From an uncultured beta proteobacterium (GTDB lineage Bacteria > Pseudomonadota > Gammaproteobacteria > Burkholderiales > Burkholderiaceae): 39,589 nucleotides of DNA. The DNA lies in NCBI GenBank assembly GCA_903892315.1, contig CAITHY010000074.1, positions 1 to 39,589 on the forward strand. The letters are read 5' to 3'. Numbering within the stretch: position 1 is the stretch's first letter; every line of letters starts with the position of its first letter. Under the pieces are notes generated by a model that was not told where the DNA came from, did not search any database, and worked only from the letters and a program-made list of their open reading frames with translations. The translations under genes were made by a program, and so were the position numbers. Of this stretch, positions 7,728 to 15,866 are shown one piece after another.

Positions 7728-8019
7728 TGGTGGGCCCACCAGGACTTGAACCTGGGACCAAAGGATTCCGGTTTGTGTAGCTTTCACTACTCCCTGGACT
7801 ATGCCTTCATCATATCGATTGCTCGACTTAGATGGGTGCCGTCTAGTCTCTACACGTTCAAAGCAATTTCTTACTAAGCTTCGCTCGGCGTTAGCTTGTG
7901 CAGCTTTTGGCTGCATTTAGCTTTCTCCGAATTTGACACCATTCACACAGCAGCTTTCGCTAGCTGGTGCACAACTTTCGCTATGAGTCCTCTGCTCTAA
8001 CCAACTGAGCTATAGGCCC
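7728..8019 (-). tRNA. tRNA-Ile2 (CAU), split by a group I intron
   Basis: The exons are 7983-8019 (5' half, 37 nt, ending in anticodon CAT) and 7728-7767 (3' half, 40 nt, with encoded CCA). Joined, they give a 77-nt tRNA differing from the intact gene at 39450-39526 only at acceptor position 6 (T instead of C, giving a U-G pair). The anticodon loop would be CUCAUAA. In bacteria this type is tRNA-Ile2, whose C34 is modified to lysidine by TilS to read AUA. An elongator tRNA-Met reading is less likely, because the Azoarcus intron to which this one is related also sits in tRNA-Ile(CAU). The gene keeps its terminator and may be functional if the intron splices. Confidence 0.93.
7768..7982 (-). 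ncRNA. Group I intron (IC3 type, Azoarcus-like) in the tRNA-Ile2 anticodon loop
   Basis: 215 nt inserted directly after the CAU anticodon. Core landmarks on the minus strand: TCAAATTCGG with GAGAAAGCTAA, then GTGTAGAGACTAGACGG followed by CACC, then AAGGCATAGTCC, and the 3' end ACAAACCGG with terminal G. P1 forms between the exon and intron start as CAUAGC-GAAA-GUUGUG, putting the exon's last U in the conserved U-G pair. P2 is CAGC(u)AGC-GAAA-GCUGCUG, and P9 is GUAGU-GAAA-GCUAC. These elements match what I know of the ~205-nt Azoarcus BH72 tRNA-Ile ribozyme. There is no endonuclease ORF. It is very probably self-splicing. Confidence 0.95.
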
Positions 8020-8030
8020 TTAATCGTTAC

Positions 8031-8138
8031 ATTTACTACACACCTTACTGCTGGTGCTTTTACTTCAAAACCACACTAAAACCGCATTTACTACACACCA
8101 TGAAAAACCGCTTGGTGTGTAAGCGGTGTGTAGTGAAT
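8031..8138. repeat. Cluster of GGTGTGTAG iterons next to the split tRNA
   Basis: ATTTACTACACACC occurs at 8031-8044 and 8086-8099, and in inverse orientation with one mismatch at 8125-8138. A hairpin CCGCTT-ggtgtgt-AAGCGG lies at 8108-8126. The same word is in every TTATGAG element and in hairpin A. The placement next to a tRNA recalls arm-type integrase sites. Confidence 0.65.
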
Positions 8139-8212
8139 TTAAACCACCATTTTCACCACTAACCACTTGAAATCATTGAGGTCTTTGTTACAAGACCCCT
8201 AGGGCTTCTTTC

Positions 8213-8391
8213 TTATGAGAGCAGACATCCAAGAAAACCACTAGGATTTCAAGAGGTTACAGCGTCTAAATATCGGTGTGTAGCGTTTTGTGTAGTGGAC
8301 TTAGTGTAATTAGAAGAACTGCTGATTCACTCTTTGGTTTGGAAAACCAAAGGAGTTTTTGAATAACCGTGTAGTACTTCGTTGCTCCAAA
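8213..8391. repeat. TTATGAG element, copy 2
   Basis: It begins TTATGAGAGCAGACATCC, carries the GTGTAG pair at 8276-8300, the imperfect CTTTGGTTTG/AAAACCAAAG hairpin and the 3' GTTGCTCCAAAG. The left flank (…AGGGCTTCTTTC) is unlike that of any other copy. A short hairpin GGTCTT-tgttac-AAGACC lies at 8180-8197. The element ends about 30 bp from the stop codon of the next operon. Confidence 0.85.
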
Positions 8392-8421
8392 GGTTATCAG
8401 TTAGCGTTTTTTCTAGCCAAA

Positions 8422-9228
8422 CTACCGCTGTACTACCCCGCGCATACCTGATAGATTAATGATTTCTTTGAGCTCACCAGATCCGACTATAGATTGATAG
8501 AACTGGTCTAATACTGGCCTTGAATCAGCTCTACTTATTGGCACACCTAGTGCAATGCTTTCTACGGCGATCGATCCAGGCAGCACTTGAGAGCCCGGCA
8601 ACTGATCAGCCATCTCAAACAAGATTCCCTTATTGGTTGAGAATGCATCGATATTGCCAGACCTCAGCGCTTCAATAGCCTCACCATTCGAGCCTACCTT
8701 AATCAGTGCGGCGCTCTTTAATAAAACAGGAAGTTCGCGCTCAGAACTACTTCCAGCGCTAAATCCAATTTTCACCCCAGGCCGATCCAATTCCTCAAAT
8801 GTCTTTAGACTACTGCCCGGCTTTACTAAAAATCCTTTATCGATCTCCACAAAAGGTTTCGAGAACTGAATAAACTGAGCCCTCACAGGCGTGGCATTGG
8901 TAAAAACAAGATCAATCTGGTTGTCTTTAATAGCCTGCAATACTTCCGCATTAGATTTATACAAAATCGGCTCGTATGGTATCTGCAAACTCGTAGCCAA
9001 CTTCTGACCCAAGTTAAAGCCAATACCGCGATTCTCAAGCAAAGTTCCATCGACCAGAAAAGATGAGGGGGATCCCTTATAAAGCCCCATTCTTAAAGCA
9101 CCAGTAGGTGCAATTTCTTTAGCGCTTTGACCATTTACACAGCCAAACAAAGTAATGGTTATCGCTAATGACGCGCAGAAAAGCACGCTCCTCTTAAAGG
9201 CGACATTAATAGCAAAACTTCTTTTCAT
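8422..9228 (-). CDS. Extracellular solute-binding lipoprotein (family 3 amino-acid type)
   Basis: A 268-residue protein with a lipoprotein signal (basic start MKRSFAINVAFKRS, hydrophobic core, lipobox LFGC) and then the periplasmic binding fold of SBP_bac_3: GALRMGLYKGSPSSF, IDLVFTNATPVRAQFIQFSKPF, KIGFSAGSSSERE, and NIDAFSTNKGILFEMA. It is the last gene of the minus-strand operon, 12 bp after the MmgE/PrpD gene. No ABC permease or ATPase gene accompanies it, so it may serve a transporter encoded elsewhere or act as a sensor. The usual polar-amino-acid Arg/Asp contacts cannot be confirmed, and the ligand is unknown. Its 3' end lies against the repeat at 8213-8391. Confidence 0.85.
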   Translation of the reverse strand: MKRSFAINVAFKRSVLFCASLAITITLFGCVNGQSAKEIAPTGALRMGLYKGSPSSFLVDGTLLENRGIGFNLGQKLATSLQIPYEPILYKSNAEVLQAIKDNQIDLVFTNATPVRAQFIQFSKPFVEIDKGFLVKPGSSLKTFEELDRPGVKIGFSAGSSSERELPVLLKSAALIKVGSNGEAIEALRSGNIDAFSTNKGILFEMADQLPGSQVLPGSIAVESIALGVPISRADSRPVLDQFYQSIVGSGELKEIINLSGMRGVVQR

Positions 9229-9240
9229 TTTGAATTGACC

Positions 9241-10584
9241 TTAGTGGCAGAGTATTCGAGCTGAAATGCTTTCTAAAGTAGACAGCTTAGCAAATAGGGC
9301 ATCACCATTACCTTGATATCCGCCTGTAAATAAGCAGTCTATAAACTTATTTTTAATTAGAGCTATAGGAATGGGATTCTTTTCGTGTCCATAAGCATAA
9401 CGAATAGGCTCAGATGAAATGACCGCTCCATCTTTGCCAGCAATCTTCACCTGATCATACATAGCCCATCCTACGGCTAATGGATCATAGTAGTTGGAAT
9501 GGATGACCTTTACTTTTTTCATCAAATTCTGAATTTCGGGCCTTAAAACTGATGAATCTGTTAGTTGCAGCATCCCAACACACCCATCAATCAAAGCGGA
9601 TGCCATGGCAAATTCGATACTAAATTTTGCCTCTAAGGCTGTCTTGGGTTCATGATTTCGTAAAATTGCGGAATGCTCCTTACTAATCAGAACCTCAATA
9701 CCCTGAATCTCATCGAGCGTAATAGAGTGTTCTTCATTGAGCTTTAAGACGGCATCGATTGCTCTATGGGTGTAATAGCAAGTTGGATATTTCTTTATAT
9801 TTAGTCCATATTCCTGGATGTATAAATGCTCTGACATCCCTCGAATAGGTCGTTGCAAATCGACTTTCTTAGAAGGCGATAAAGCAGCCAAAAAGCCTTG
9901 TGGGTGTTCCAAAGCATCATTGGCCGCTGTAAACCCTAAACTAGCCAATCTTGAAGCAATGATTCCATTTTGGGCGGCTCTTCCAACATGCAAAGGCTTT
10001 GTCATCGAGCCGAAATTAGCCATTAATCCAGCACTCAGAGATGCACCTATTCCTATAGCGTTTGATGCTTGATGGCTATCTAATTTTCGCAAGCTTGCGC
10101 ATGCAGCAGCAGCCGCAACTGCTCCAAAGACTCCAGTGGGATGCCATCCCTTCATATGATGCATATCAGTCTCACGATAGACTAATTCACCCCAGGTTTC
10201 ATACCCAGCTAGATAAGCATTCATCATCTCAATGCCGGTAGAATTTAATTCCTGCGCCAAAGGAATGATGGCCGACACCAAAATCACACTAGGGTGACCA
10301 CGCAATGCTACATCGTCAAAATCCAGGGCATGAGCTGCAACTCCTTGTAGTAATGCGGCACTTTCAGGCGAGCTATATTCAGAGCCAAACAATACTGAAG
10401 CTTTTCCGCCAACCTCTGGTGGGTAAGCGCGCCGCAGAATCATGACAGTTTCATCATGACTTCCTGCAATCGTGGTTCCAATGGCATCAATAAAACCCAG
10501 CTTAGTCAGAGCTCGAGCTTCATCAGAGAACCCCTGATGGTGAGATTGGGCAATAAATTCTCCGAGAGCTAATGTGAGACCCAT
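9241..10584 (-). CDS. MmgE/PrpD family protein (cytosolic)
   Basis: 447 residues from ATG 10582-10584; a TTG one codon earlier is also in frame. MmgE/PrpD includes 2-methylcitrate dehydratase and cis-aconitate decarboxylase. Family landmarks are GFIDAIGTTIAGS, HALDFDDVALRGHPSV, MHHMKGWHPTGVFGAVAAAA, NFGSMTKPLHVGRAAQNG and KKYPTCYYTHRAID. No signal peptide is present, unlike the paralogue at 34347-35849. It lies in an operon of CoA transferase, MaoC hydratase, CitE lyase and acyl-CoA dehydrogenase genes. The P. aeruginosa itaconate cluster carries an MmgE/PrpD gene (PA0881) in the same company. A role in making or isomerising a C5 or C6 unsaturated carboxylate is plausible but unproven. Confidence 0.88.
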   Translation of the reverse strand: MGLTLALGEFIAQSHHQGFSDEARALTKLGFIDAIGTTIAGSHDETVMILRRAYPPEVGGKASVLFGSEYSSPESAALLQGVAAHALDFDDVALRGHPSVILVSAIIPLAQELNSTGIEMMNAYLAGYETWGELVYRETDMHHMKGWHPTGVFGAVAAAAACASLRKLDSHQASNAIGIGASLSAGLMANFGSMTKPLHVGRAAQNGIIASRLASLGFTAANDALEHPQGFLAALSPSKKVDLQRPIRGMSEHLYIQEYGLNIKKYPTCYYTHRAIDAVLKLNEEHSITLDEIQGIEVLISKEHSAILRNHEPKTALEAKFSIEFAMASALIDGCVGMLQLTDSSVLRPEIQNLMKKVKVIHSNYYDPLAVGWAMYDQVKIAGKDGAVISSEPIRYAYGHEKNPIPIALIKNKFIDCLFTGGYQGNGDALFAKLSTLESISARILCH

Positions 10585-10596
10585 CAATTGAGTTTC

Positions 10597-11595
10597 TCAG
10601 TCTAATTTAATATTAGCTTTTTTAATTACCGCCGCCCATTTAGCGGAATCGGAACGAATAAACTGTCCAAATTGTTCGGGAGTCTGCATCTCCATCACAA
10701 CACCCTGATGATCCATTTTATTTTTAATGTTTGATTGCTTTAATGCAGAATTCACCGCTTGATTCAATATGTTAGTGATGTCCGGAGGTAGATTAGCTGG
10801 CGCAAGAATACCATTCCATCCGGCCACATCAAAATCTTTCAGACCTGATTCAGCAATGGTCGGTACATTCAAAAGACCATTGACTCGCTGAGCAGTAGTC
10901 ACAGCAATCGGCTTAATCCGATTGGTTTTAATCAACTGCATAGCTGGCTCAATACTACTAAATGCTAAATTCACTTGACCACTCATTAAATCGGTCATTG
11001 CCGGTGAACTGCCTTTGTAAGGAACATGCAGCATCGTGATGTTATTTAATTGACAAAACAACTCACCAGCAAGATGTACTGGGCTGCCTGCGCCATACGA
11101 AGCATAGGTAATTTGTCCAGGCTGAGACTTTGCTAACTTCACTAGCTCACTTACCGTATTAACTGGATAATCATTGTTTGCCACGATGATCAAGGGTACC
11201 TTTGCAATCATAGCGACCGGAGAAAAATCTTTTTCTATTGAATAGCTCAATTTATATAAACTGGGGTTGATAGCAAATGAACTTGCAACGTATAACAAGC
11301 TATAGCCATCCGAAGCCATTTTGGCAGCCATCTCTGTTGCTAAAACTGTATTAGCACCAGGCTTGTTATCTACAATCACTTGCTGCCCAAGATATTCACC
11401 CATTCCCTGAGCTATCAAGCGCGCCAAACCATCTGCCCCGCCACCTGGTGGGTAAGGAACAATTAATCGGATGGGTTGCTTTGGAAAGCCTGATTTTTGA
11501 GCATGGGCAGGTAGCGGATTTAATATCAAGGCTAGTGGTAACAAAGCCAGCAATAATGCTGTACTAGCTTTTCTGATCAGAGCATCGGCAATCAT
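10597..11595 (-). CDS. Bug/TctC-family tripartite tricarboxylate transporter substrate-binding protein
   Basis: 332 residues. A signal peptide ends in PLPAHAQ, followed by PIRLIVPYPPGGGADGLAR, the first ligand-binding loop of Bug proteins, then VIVDNKPGANTVLATEMAA and the second loop ITYASYGAGSPVHLAGELF. These periplasmic proteins bind carboxylates through water-mediated contacts and are greatly expanded in Burkholderiales. The matching TctA/TctB membrane subunits are absent here. Inside a C5-dicarboxylate-like operon it probably binds the substrate of the pathway or a related acid. Spacing to the neighbours is 9 and 14 bp. Confidence 0.92.
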   Translation of the reverse strand: MIADALIRKASTALLLALLPLALILNPLPAHAQKSGFPKQPIRLIVPYPPGGGADGLARLIAQGMGEYLGQQVIVDNKPGANTVLATEMAAKMASDGYSLLYVASSFAINPSLYKLSYSIEKDFSPVAMIAKVPLIIVANNDYPVNTVSELVKLAKSQPGQITYASYGAGSPVHLAGELFCQLNNITMLHVPYKGSSPAMTDLMSGQVNLAFSSIEPAMQLIKTNRIKPIAVTTAQRVNGLLNVPTIAESGLKDFDVAGWNGILAPANLPPDITNILNQAVNSALKQSNIKNKMDHQGVVMEMQTPEQFGQFIRSDSAKWAAVIKKANIKLD

Positions 11596-11609
11596 ATTTT
11601 TATTCTGCC

Positions 11610-12749
11610 TTAAAAAAGAAGGAGTTGTTCAGTGTGCTCACCCAACTTTGGAGAGGCAGATTTATATGGAGGCCTCTTGCCATTAAACTGTAATGGCACG
11701 CCTACTGTTGGGCATGCACCTTCAGGCCCTGACTGTATGATTTCCAATGCAAGCGCTTGTGGATCATGTATTACTTGACCAATAGTTTGGACTGGCGTAT
11801 TTGGCACACCAAACGCATTGAGCAAATGGATTAGTTCTTGACTGCTCTTGCTGCTTGAAAATTGCTCAATTAAAGGAAGCAATTCCTTTTGATTTTTTAC
11901 CCGGACTCCATTGGTTTTAAATCTTGGATCTTGCGCCAACGATTCATTACCCAGGGCTGCAGCCAACTTTGCAAACAATTTATCGCTACCCACAGCAATC
12001 ATTACCCATCCGTCTGAGGTCCGAAATGCCTGATAAGGCACTATGCCAGCCGCTCCCGAACCCTGAGGTGCCTGCGGCAAGCCATTCATATTGAATCGCG
12101 CAATAGGAGTCGCAGTCCAAGCCAGCGCAGTTTCGAATAAAGAGGTTTCAACTAGACAGCCTTCACCAGTTTTTTGGCGCTCTAACAAAGCCCCCAAGAT
12201 ACCGATAGCAGCCCACAAGCCCGCGCCCATATCCATGATGGAAACACCCACGCGTACTGGTGGGCGCTCAGCATTCTCGCCAGTGATACTCATCAAACCT
12301 CCATAGGCTTGCATTAAAGGATCATATCCAGGCATTCCTGACATCGGACCAGAATTACCAAAAGCGCCAATTTCGCAATAGACCAAAGCTGGTTTTTTCT
12401 GACGAAGCAACAGAGGTCCAACACCATTTTTTTCTGCAGATCCTGCTCGTAAATTGCAAATGACAGCATCTGCTTTTTCAAGAATAAGTTTTTGTAAGGC
12501 CGCTCGTTCTGCCTCGTTACTCAGATCGACTGTAATGCTCTTCTTATTTCGGTTGAAAGCAGCAAAGTGAGGCCCCACCCCTTCGTGGTAAGGAGGCCCC
12601 CAATCGCGAGCAGGATCACCACCATCTGGGTTTTCAACCTTAATAACTTGAGCACCCAAGCTTGCCAGAATGAAACCAGTGTAGGGTGCAGCTACGCTGT
12701 GACCAATTTCAATAACGGTATAACCATCTAGAGGTTGCAAATGTGCCAT
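11610..12749 (-). CDS. Family III CoA transferase (CaiB/BaiF), probable itaconate CoA-transferase
   Basis: 379 residues of the CaiB/BaiF fold. The N-terminal LDGYTVIEIGHSVAAPYTG and LGAQVIKVENPDGGDPARDW are typical, and the catalytic aspartate is in GMPGYDPLMQAYGG. These enzymes move CoA from a donor such as succinyl-CoA to a carboxylate through an aspartyl-CoA anhydride. Next to it lie a CitE-type lyase (19 bp upstream) and a MaoC-type hydratase. The same trio (Ict, Ich, Ccl) turns itaconate into acetyl-CoA and pyruvate in Pseudomonas and Yersinia, so itaconate or a related C5 acid such as mesaconate is the best guess for the acceptor. The enzyme class is sure; the substrate is inferred. Confidence 0.9.
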   Translation of the reverse strand: MAHLQPLDGYTVIEIGHSVAAPYTGFILASLGAQVIKVENPDGGDPARDWGPPYHEGVGPHFAAFNRNKKSITVDLSNEAERAALQKLILEKADAVICNLRAGSAEKNGVGPLLLRQKKPALVYCEIGAFGNSGPMSGMPGYDPLMQAYGGLMSITGENAERPPVRVGVSIMDMGAGLWAAIGILGALLERQKTGEGCLVETSLFETALAWTATPIARFNMNGLPQAPQGSGAAGIVPYQAFRTSDGWVMIAVGSDKLFAKLAAALGNESLAQDPRFKTNGVRVKNQKELLPLIEQFSSSKSSQELIHLLNAFGVPNTPVQTIGQVIHDPQALALEIIQSGPEGACPTVGVPLQFNGKRPPYKSASPKLGEHTEQLLLF

Positions 12750-12768
12750 GGATTCAATTCACTAAGAT

Positions 12769-13650
12769 TTAACGAGAGACTCTTTCTAGAAGACGATAGG
12801 CCCGCATAGCTACCGGCCTATCCACCATCCTTCCCTCAAACAACACAGCGCCCTTTCCTAGGCTGATACCCTCTTCATATGTGGCAATCAATCGACGGGC
12901 TTGCTCCAGCTCCTCAGGACTTGGGCTAAATACAGCGTTCAAAATAGGCACGTGGGAGGGATGCACGCAAGTTGCACAAGCAAAACCAAGATCTCGCGAT
13001 CGCTTGAGCATTGCCTCATAAGCCAAAAGATCATCAACACCAGCTACACTTCCCAGAACACCCACAGGCAAGATGTTAGCTGCACGTGCCGCATAAAGTC
13101 CTTGCATTTTGGCTACATACAAAGAGTCTACTGTCGGCAGCGCATTCATATCTGTTGCAAAATCTTCGCCGCCAATGGCTAAGGCAACAACCCGAGAATC
13201 AGCTTTTGCAATACTATTGACCAATTCGAGCGCAGCGACGGTTTCAATCAACACTACAAAATGGGTATGCCCAATTGGCATCCCTAGCTCTAGCTCTCTA
13301 GCAAGTACCAACTCCGAAAGCAATTGAATATGTTCAGGCCCTTTTATTTTTGGAAGAACTAATCCCATCACATTAAGCGATATAGCAGCAGCGATATCCT
13401 CGACAGCCAGACCGATCTCACGATTGATGCGGACTAACACGTCAGCACCGGATTGACCCACTAATTTAGCTGCTGATTGCAACCCGAAGCGTGCATCTGC
13501 TTTTTCGGCCAAAGCTACCGAATCCTCTAAATCTAAAATAATGGCATCCGCTCCGCGCATATGTGCCTTAGCAATAAAGCGCTCAGAGTTAGCAGGACAA
13601 AATATTAAGGAACGCCAAGTTGGGAGAGCGAGTTTGTGATCTAGACTCAT
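12769..13650 (-). CDS. CitE/HpcH-type CoA-ester lyase, probable citramalyl-CoA lyase
   Basis: 293 residues of the HpcH/HpaI aldolase/citrate-lyase beta family. It starts WRSLIFCPANSERFIAKA, with GADAIILDLEDSVA carrying Mg-binding acids, LVRIN with the conserved Arg, and GGEDFATDMN further along. Members cleave beta-hydroxyacyl-CoA esters such as citramalyl-CoA, malyl-CoA or HMG-CoA. In the itaconate pathway Ccl cleaves citramalyl-CoA to acetyl-CoA and pyruvate. A good AGGGAGA ribosome binding site precedes the ATG at 13648-13650. The hydratase gene ends 3 bp upstream, so the two are tightly coupled. Confidence 0.9.
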   Translation of the reverse strand: MSLDHKLALPTWRSLIFCPANSERFIAKAHMRGADAIILDLEDSVALAEKADARFGLQSAAKLVGQSGADVLVRINREIGLAVEDIAAAISLNVMGLVLPKIKGPEHIQLLSELVLARELELGMPIGHTHFVVLIETVAALELVNSIAKADSRVVALAIGGEDFATDMNALPTVDSLYVAKMQGLYAARAANILPVGVLGSVAGVDDLLAYEAMLKRSRDLGFACATCVHPSHVPILNAVFSPSPEELEQARRLIATYEEGISLGKGAVLFEGRMVDRPVAMRAYRLLERVSR

Positions 13651-13653
13651 ATT

Positions 13654-14532
13654 TTATTTCTCCCTAAAGTGCAGCTCAACCATCGCAGCTAGCGCACCAG
13701 TTTCATCAGTAGCCCAAGCATTCACATTACCAGCGTTATAGGCAGCACCCTTTAAGAATAATTCTCCACCAACAAATAAAGGTTTTATTAACTTCGCACC
13801 CAAGCCTATTAATTTTTTTTCGGGATTTTGCTTGAGCGCTTCCTCGACCAAAAGATGTACTGTAAGAGCTCCATTCATTACACAGGCAGGATAACCTTCT
13901 TGTTGACGGGCATAATCTGCATCGTAATGAATGCGATGGCTGTTCCAAGTTAATGCGGAATATCGGAATACAAGAACTGGGTCCATCGTTATCGAGTTCA
14001 CCCACACATTTCCCTCTGGAGCGGGGCTGGATTTTGCAGGCTGCTTTTCACCCTTCTCAATCGCTGCCTCACGATAGACTATTTCTTGTTCTTCAATAAT
14101 GACTGGCCTATCGCCTACTTCAATCGTATGTTTAACCACTACAAACACTAGCGCTCCAGAACTTCCCTCTTTTTGCTTGATGGAAGTAATTTCTGATTTT
14201 TTAGAAGCATGATCACCAACCCTGAGGGCGCCAGGAAAGCTAACTCTACGACCCACAAACATTCTTCTTGGCAAAGGTATGGGCGGAAGAAACTCCCCCT
14301 TCTTGGGATGACCGTCATGACCCAACTGCGATTGTTGTGCATTTAGGGTAAAAAACATGGAATACCAGTGAGGAGGAATCTCTGATCCAGTATAAAAAAC
14401 TGCGGGATCAAGATTCAACATGGCTGCCATGTGTCGTACGGCAGACAAACTAATCTCGTCCTCAATAGATATAGACTTACCAATGAAGTCTTGGAATTGA
14501 GAAGCAATATCGAGCTTTGGATTTTCATTCAT
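13654..14532 (-). CDS. MaoC/FAS1-like dehydratase, probable itaconyl-CoA (or mesaconyl-CoA) hydratase
   Basis: 292 residues from ATG 14530-14532. A double hot-dog protein: the N-terminal half has the FAS1-like dehydratase layout (PPHWYSMFFTLN, FLPPIPLPRRMFVGRRVSF), and the C-terminal half has the hydratase motif SALTWNSHRIHYDADYAR with the conserved N/H pair, then GYPACVMNGALTVHLL. This layout is that of mesaconyl-C4-CoA hydratase and itaconyl-CoA hydratase (Ich). With the adjacent CoA transferase and lyase it would hydrate an enoyl-CoA to citramalyl-CoA. No clear Shine-Dalgarno sequence is seen before the start. Confidence 0.88.
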   Translation of the reverse strand: MNENPKLDIASQFQDFIGKSISIEDEISLSAVRHMAAMLNLDPAVFYTGSEIPPHWYSMFFTLNAQQSQLGHDGHPKKGEFLPPIPLPRRMFVGRRVSFPGALRVGDHASKKSEITSIKQKEGSSGALVFVVVKHTIEVGDRPVIIEEQEIVYREAAIEKGEKQPAKSSPAPEGNVWVNSITMDPVLVFRYSALTWNSHRIHYDADYARQQEGYPACVMNGALTVHLLVEEALKQNPEKKLIGLGAKLIKPLFVGGELFLKGAAYNAGNVNAWATDETGALAAMVELHFREK

Positions 14533-14547
14533 AGTCAATCTACTGAA

Positions 14548-15747
14548 TTAAAAGGAGCGAGGCAGACCTAGTACATGCTGAGAGATGTTTGCCAAGATCA
14601 TACTAGTGGATACTGGCGCGATCCTTGCTAAACGTGCCTCACGCCATCTTCTTTCAACGTGATACTCACGAGCAAAGCCGAAACCGCCATGGGTTTGCAT
14701 GCAAGCCTCAGCAGCGTTCCATAAACATTCGGCAGCCAAGTATCGAGCCATATTTGATTCCGAACCACAAGGCTTACCAGCCTCAAAGAGAGCCGCAGCA
14801 CGGCGTACCATCAAATCTGCAGCCTCCATTTGAATATGAGCCTGAGAAATTGGAAACTGTACAGCCTGATTGGCGCCAATAGGACGCCCAAACACTACTC
14901 GTTCATTGGCGTACTTGGTGGCAGTTTTAACAAACCACCGAGTGGACCCAATTGCCTCAGCAGCAGTGATTACGCGTTCAGCATTCATGCCATCTAAGAT
15001 GTAGCGGAAGCCTTTTCCAGCCTCGCCTATCAATGCGTCATCTGGAACGAATAAGTCATCAAAAAAGACTTCGGTCGCATGATGATTCACCATGGTAGGG
15101 ATTGGAGTAATCTGCAAACCTTTTCCTAAGTTGGATTTGATATCCACCAGGAAGGTTGAGAGTCCATCGGACTTACTTCTTACCTCTTCCACCGGGGTAG
15201 TGCGGGCCAACACAAGCATTAAATCTGAATGTAATGCCCTGGAGGTCCAAACCTTCTGACCATTAATCTTATAACCACCCTCCACCTTGGTGGCGCGAGT
15301 CTTGATTTTGGTAGTATCCGAACCGGTTGTGGGTTCAGTAACCCCAAATGCCTGCAGTCGCAACTCGCCTGACGCAATTTTTGGCAGATACTTTTCTTTT
15401 TGCCCTTTACTGCCATGACGTAAGACTGTTCCCATTATGTACATTTGTGCATGCCCAGCGGCGGCATGGCATCCGGCAGCACAAATCTCCTCCATGATGA
15501 CAGCTGCAGCACGCAGACTTAGACCTGTTCCCCCATACTCTTCTGGAATTAATGCGGCTAAAAACCCGGCGCCAGTAAGGGCATTAATAAATTCCGTTGG
15601 ATAGGCCTCAGCCTCATCCTTTTCTCGCCAATAGGAGTCTGGAAAGTCTTTGCAAAGTCGACGTACTGCTTGACGAATTTCCAAAAAATCTTCGCCAATA
15701 GGCATGCAAATCAGGCTTGGATCATTTTCTTCGGTCATTTGAGTCAT
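14548..15747 (-). CDS. Acyl-CoA dehydrogenase
   Basis: 399 residues from ATG 15745-15747; an in-frame TTG at 15792 adds only a non-conserved leader, and an ATG at 15738 is also possible. The FAD-dependent fold is clear: LIPEEYGGTGLSLRAAAVIM, the flavin motif AFGVTEPTTGSDTTKIKT, GYKINGQKVWTSRA, and the C-terminal QTHGGFGFAREYHVERRWR. It is the first structural gene after the IclR regulator, 9 bp before the hydratase gene. A paralogous gene (PA0879) accompanies the P. aeruginosa itaconate genes, where its role is unclear. It might oxidise a methylsuccinyl-type CoA to an enoyl-CoA, widening the substrate range; that is inference. Confidence 0.9.
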   Translation of the reverse strand: MTQMTEENDPSLICMPIGEDFLEIRQAVRRLCKDFPDSYWREKDEAEAYPTEFINALTGAGFLAALIPEEYGGTGLSLRAAAVIMEEICAAGCHAAAGHAQMYIMGTVLRHGSKGQKEKYLPKIASGELRLQAFGVTEPTTGSDTTKIKTRATKVEGGYKINGQKVWTSRALHSDLMLVLARTTPVEEVRSKSDGLSTFLVDIKSNLGKGLQITPIPTMVNHHATEVFFDDLFVPDDALIGEAGKGFRYILDGMNAERVITAAEAIGSTRWFVKTATKYANERVVFGRPIGANQAVQFPISQAHIQMEAADLMVRRAAALFEAGKPCGSESNMARYLAAECLWNAAEACMQTHGGFGFAREYHVERRWREARLARIAPVSTSMILANISQHVLGLPRSF

Positions 15748-15831
15748 AGGATTAGAGAGGTTAAGCTGATGAATAAAAAATAGTCTAAGCAAACTTTTAC
15801 TAAAAGACTAGGTTTTAAATCACAGAAGGCT

Positions 15832-15853
15832 AAATATCAGAATGCTGATATTT
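15832..15853. promoter_or_regulatory. Candidate operator before the acyl-CoA dehydrogenase gene
   Basis: A perfect inverted repeat AAATATCAG-aatg-CTGATATTT, 85 bp upstream of the first structural gene and just after the IclR gene. It has no T-run on either side, so it is not a terminator. Placement fits binding by the adjacent IclR regulator, but its sequence differs from the palindrome at 16888. Confidence 0.5.
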
Positions 15854-15866
15854 GAGAACTAAACCA

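Noticed and set aside
7674..7916. Minus-strand 80-codon ORF
   Set aside because: It runs through the tRNA-Ile2 3' exon, its terminator and most of the group I intron. It is a chance frame, not an intron-encoded endonuclease.
8031..8138. CRISPR array
   Set aside because: Only two direct and one inverted copy of a 14-bp word with unequal spacing, and no cas genes. Not a CRISPR.
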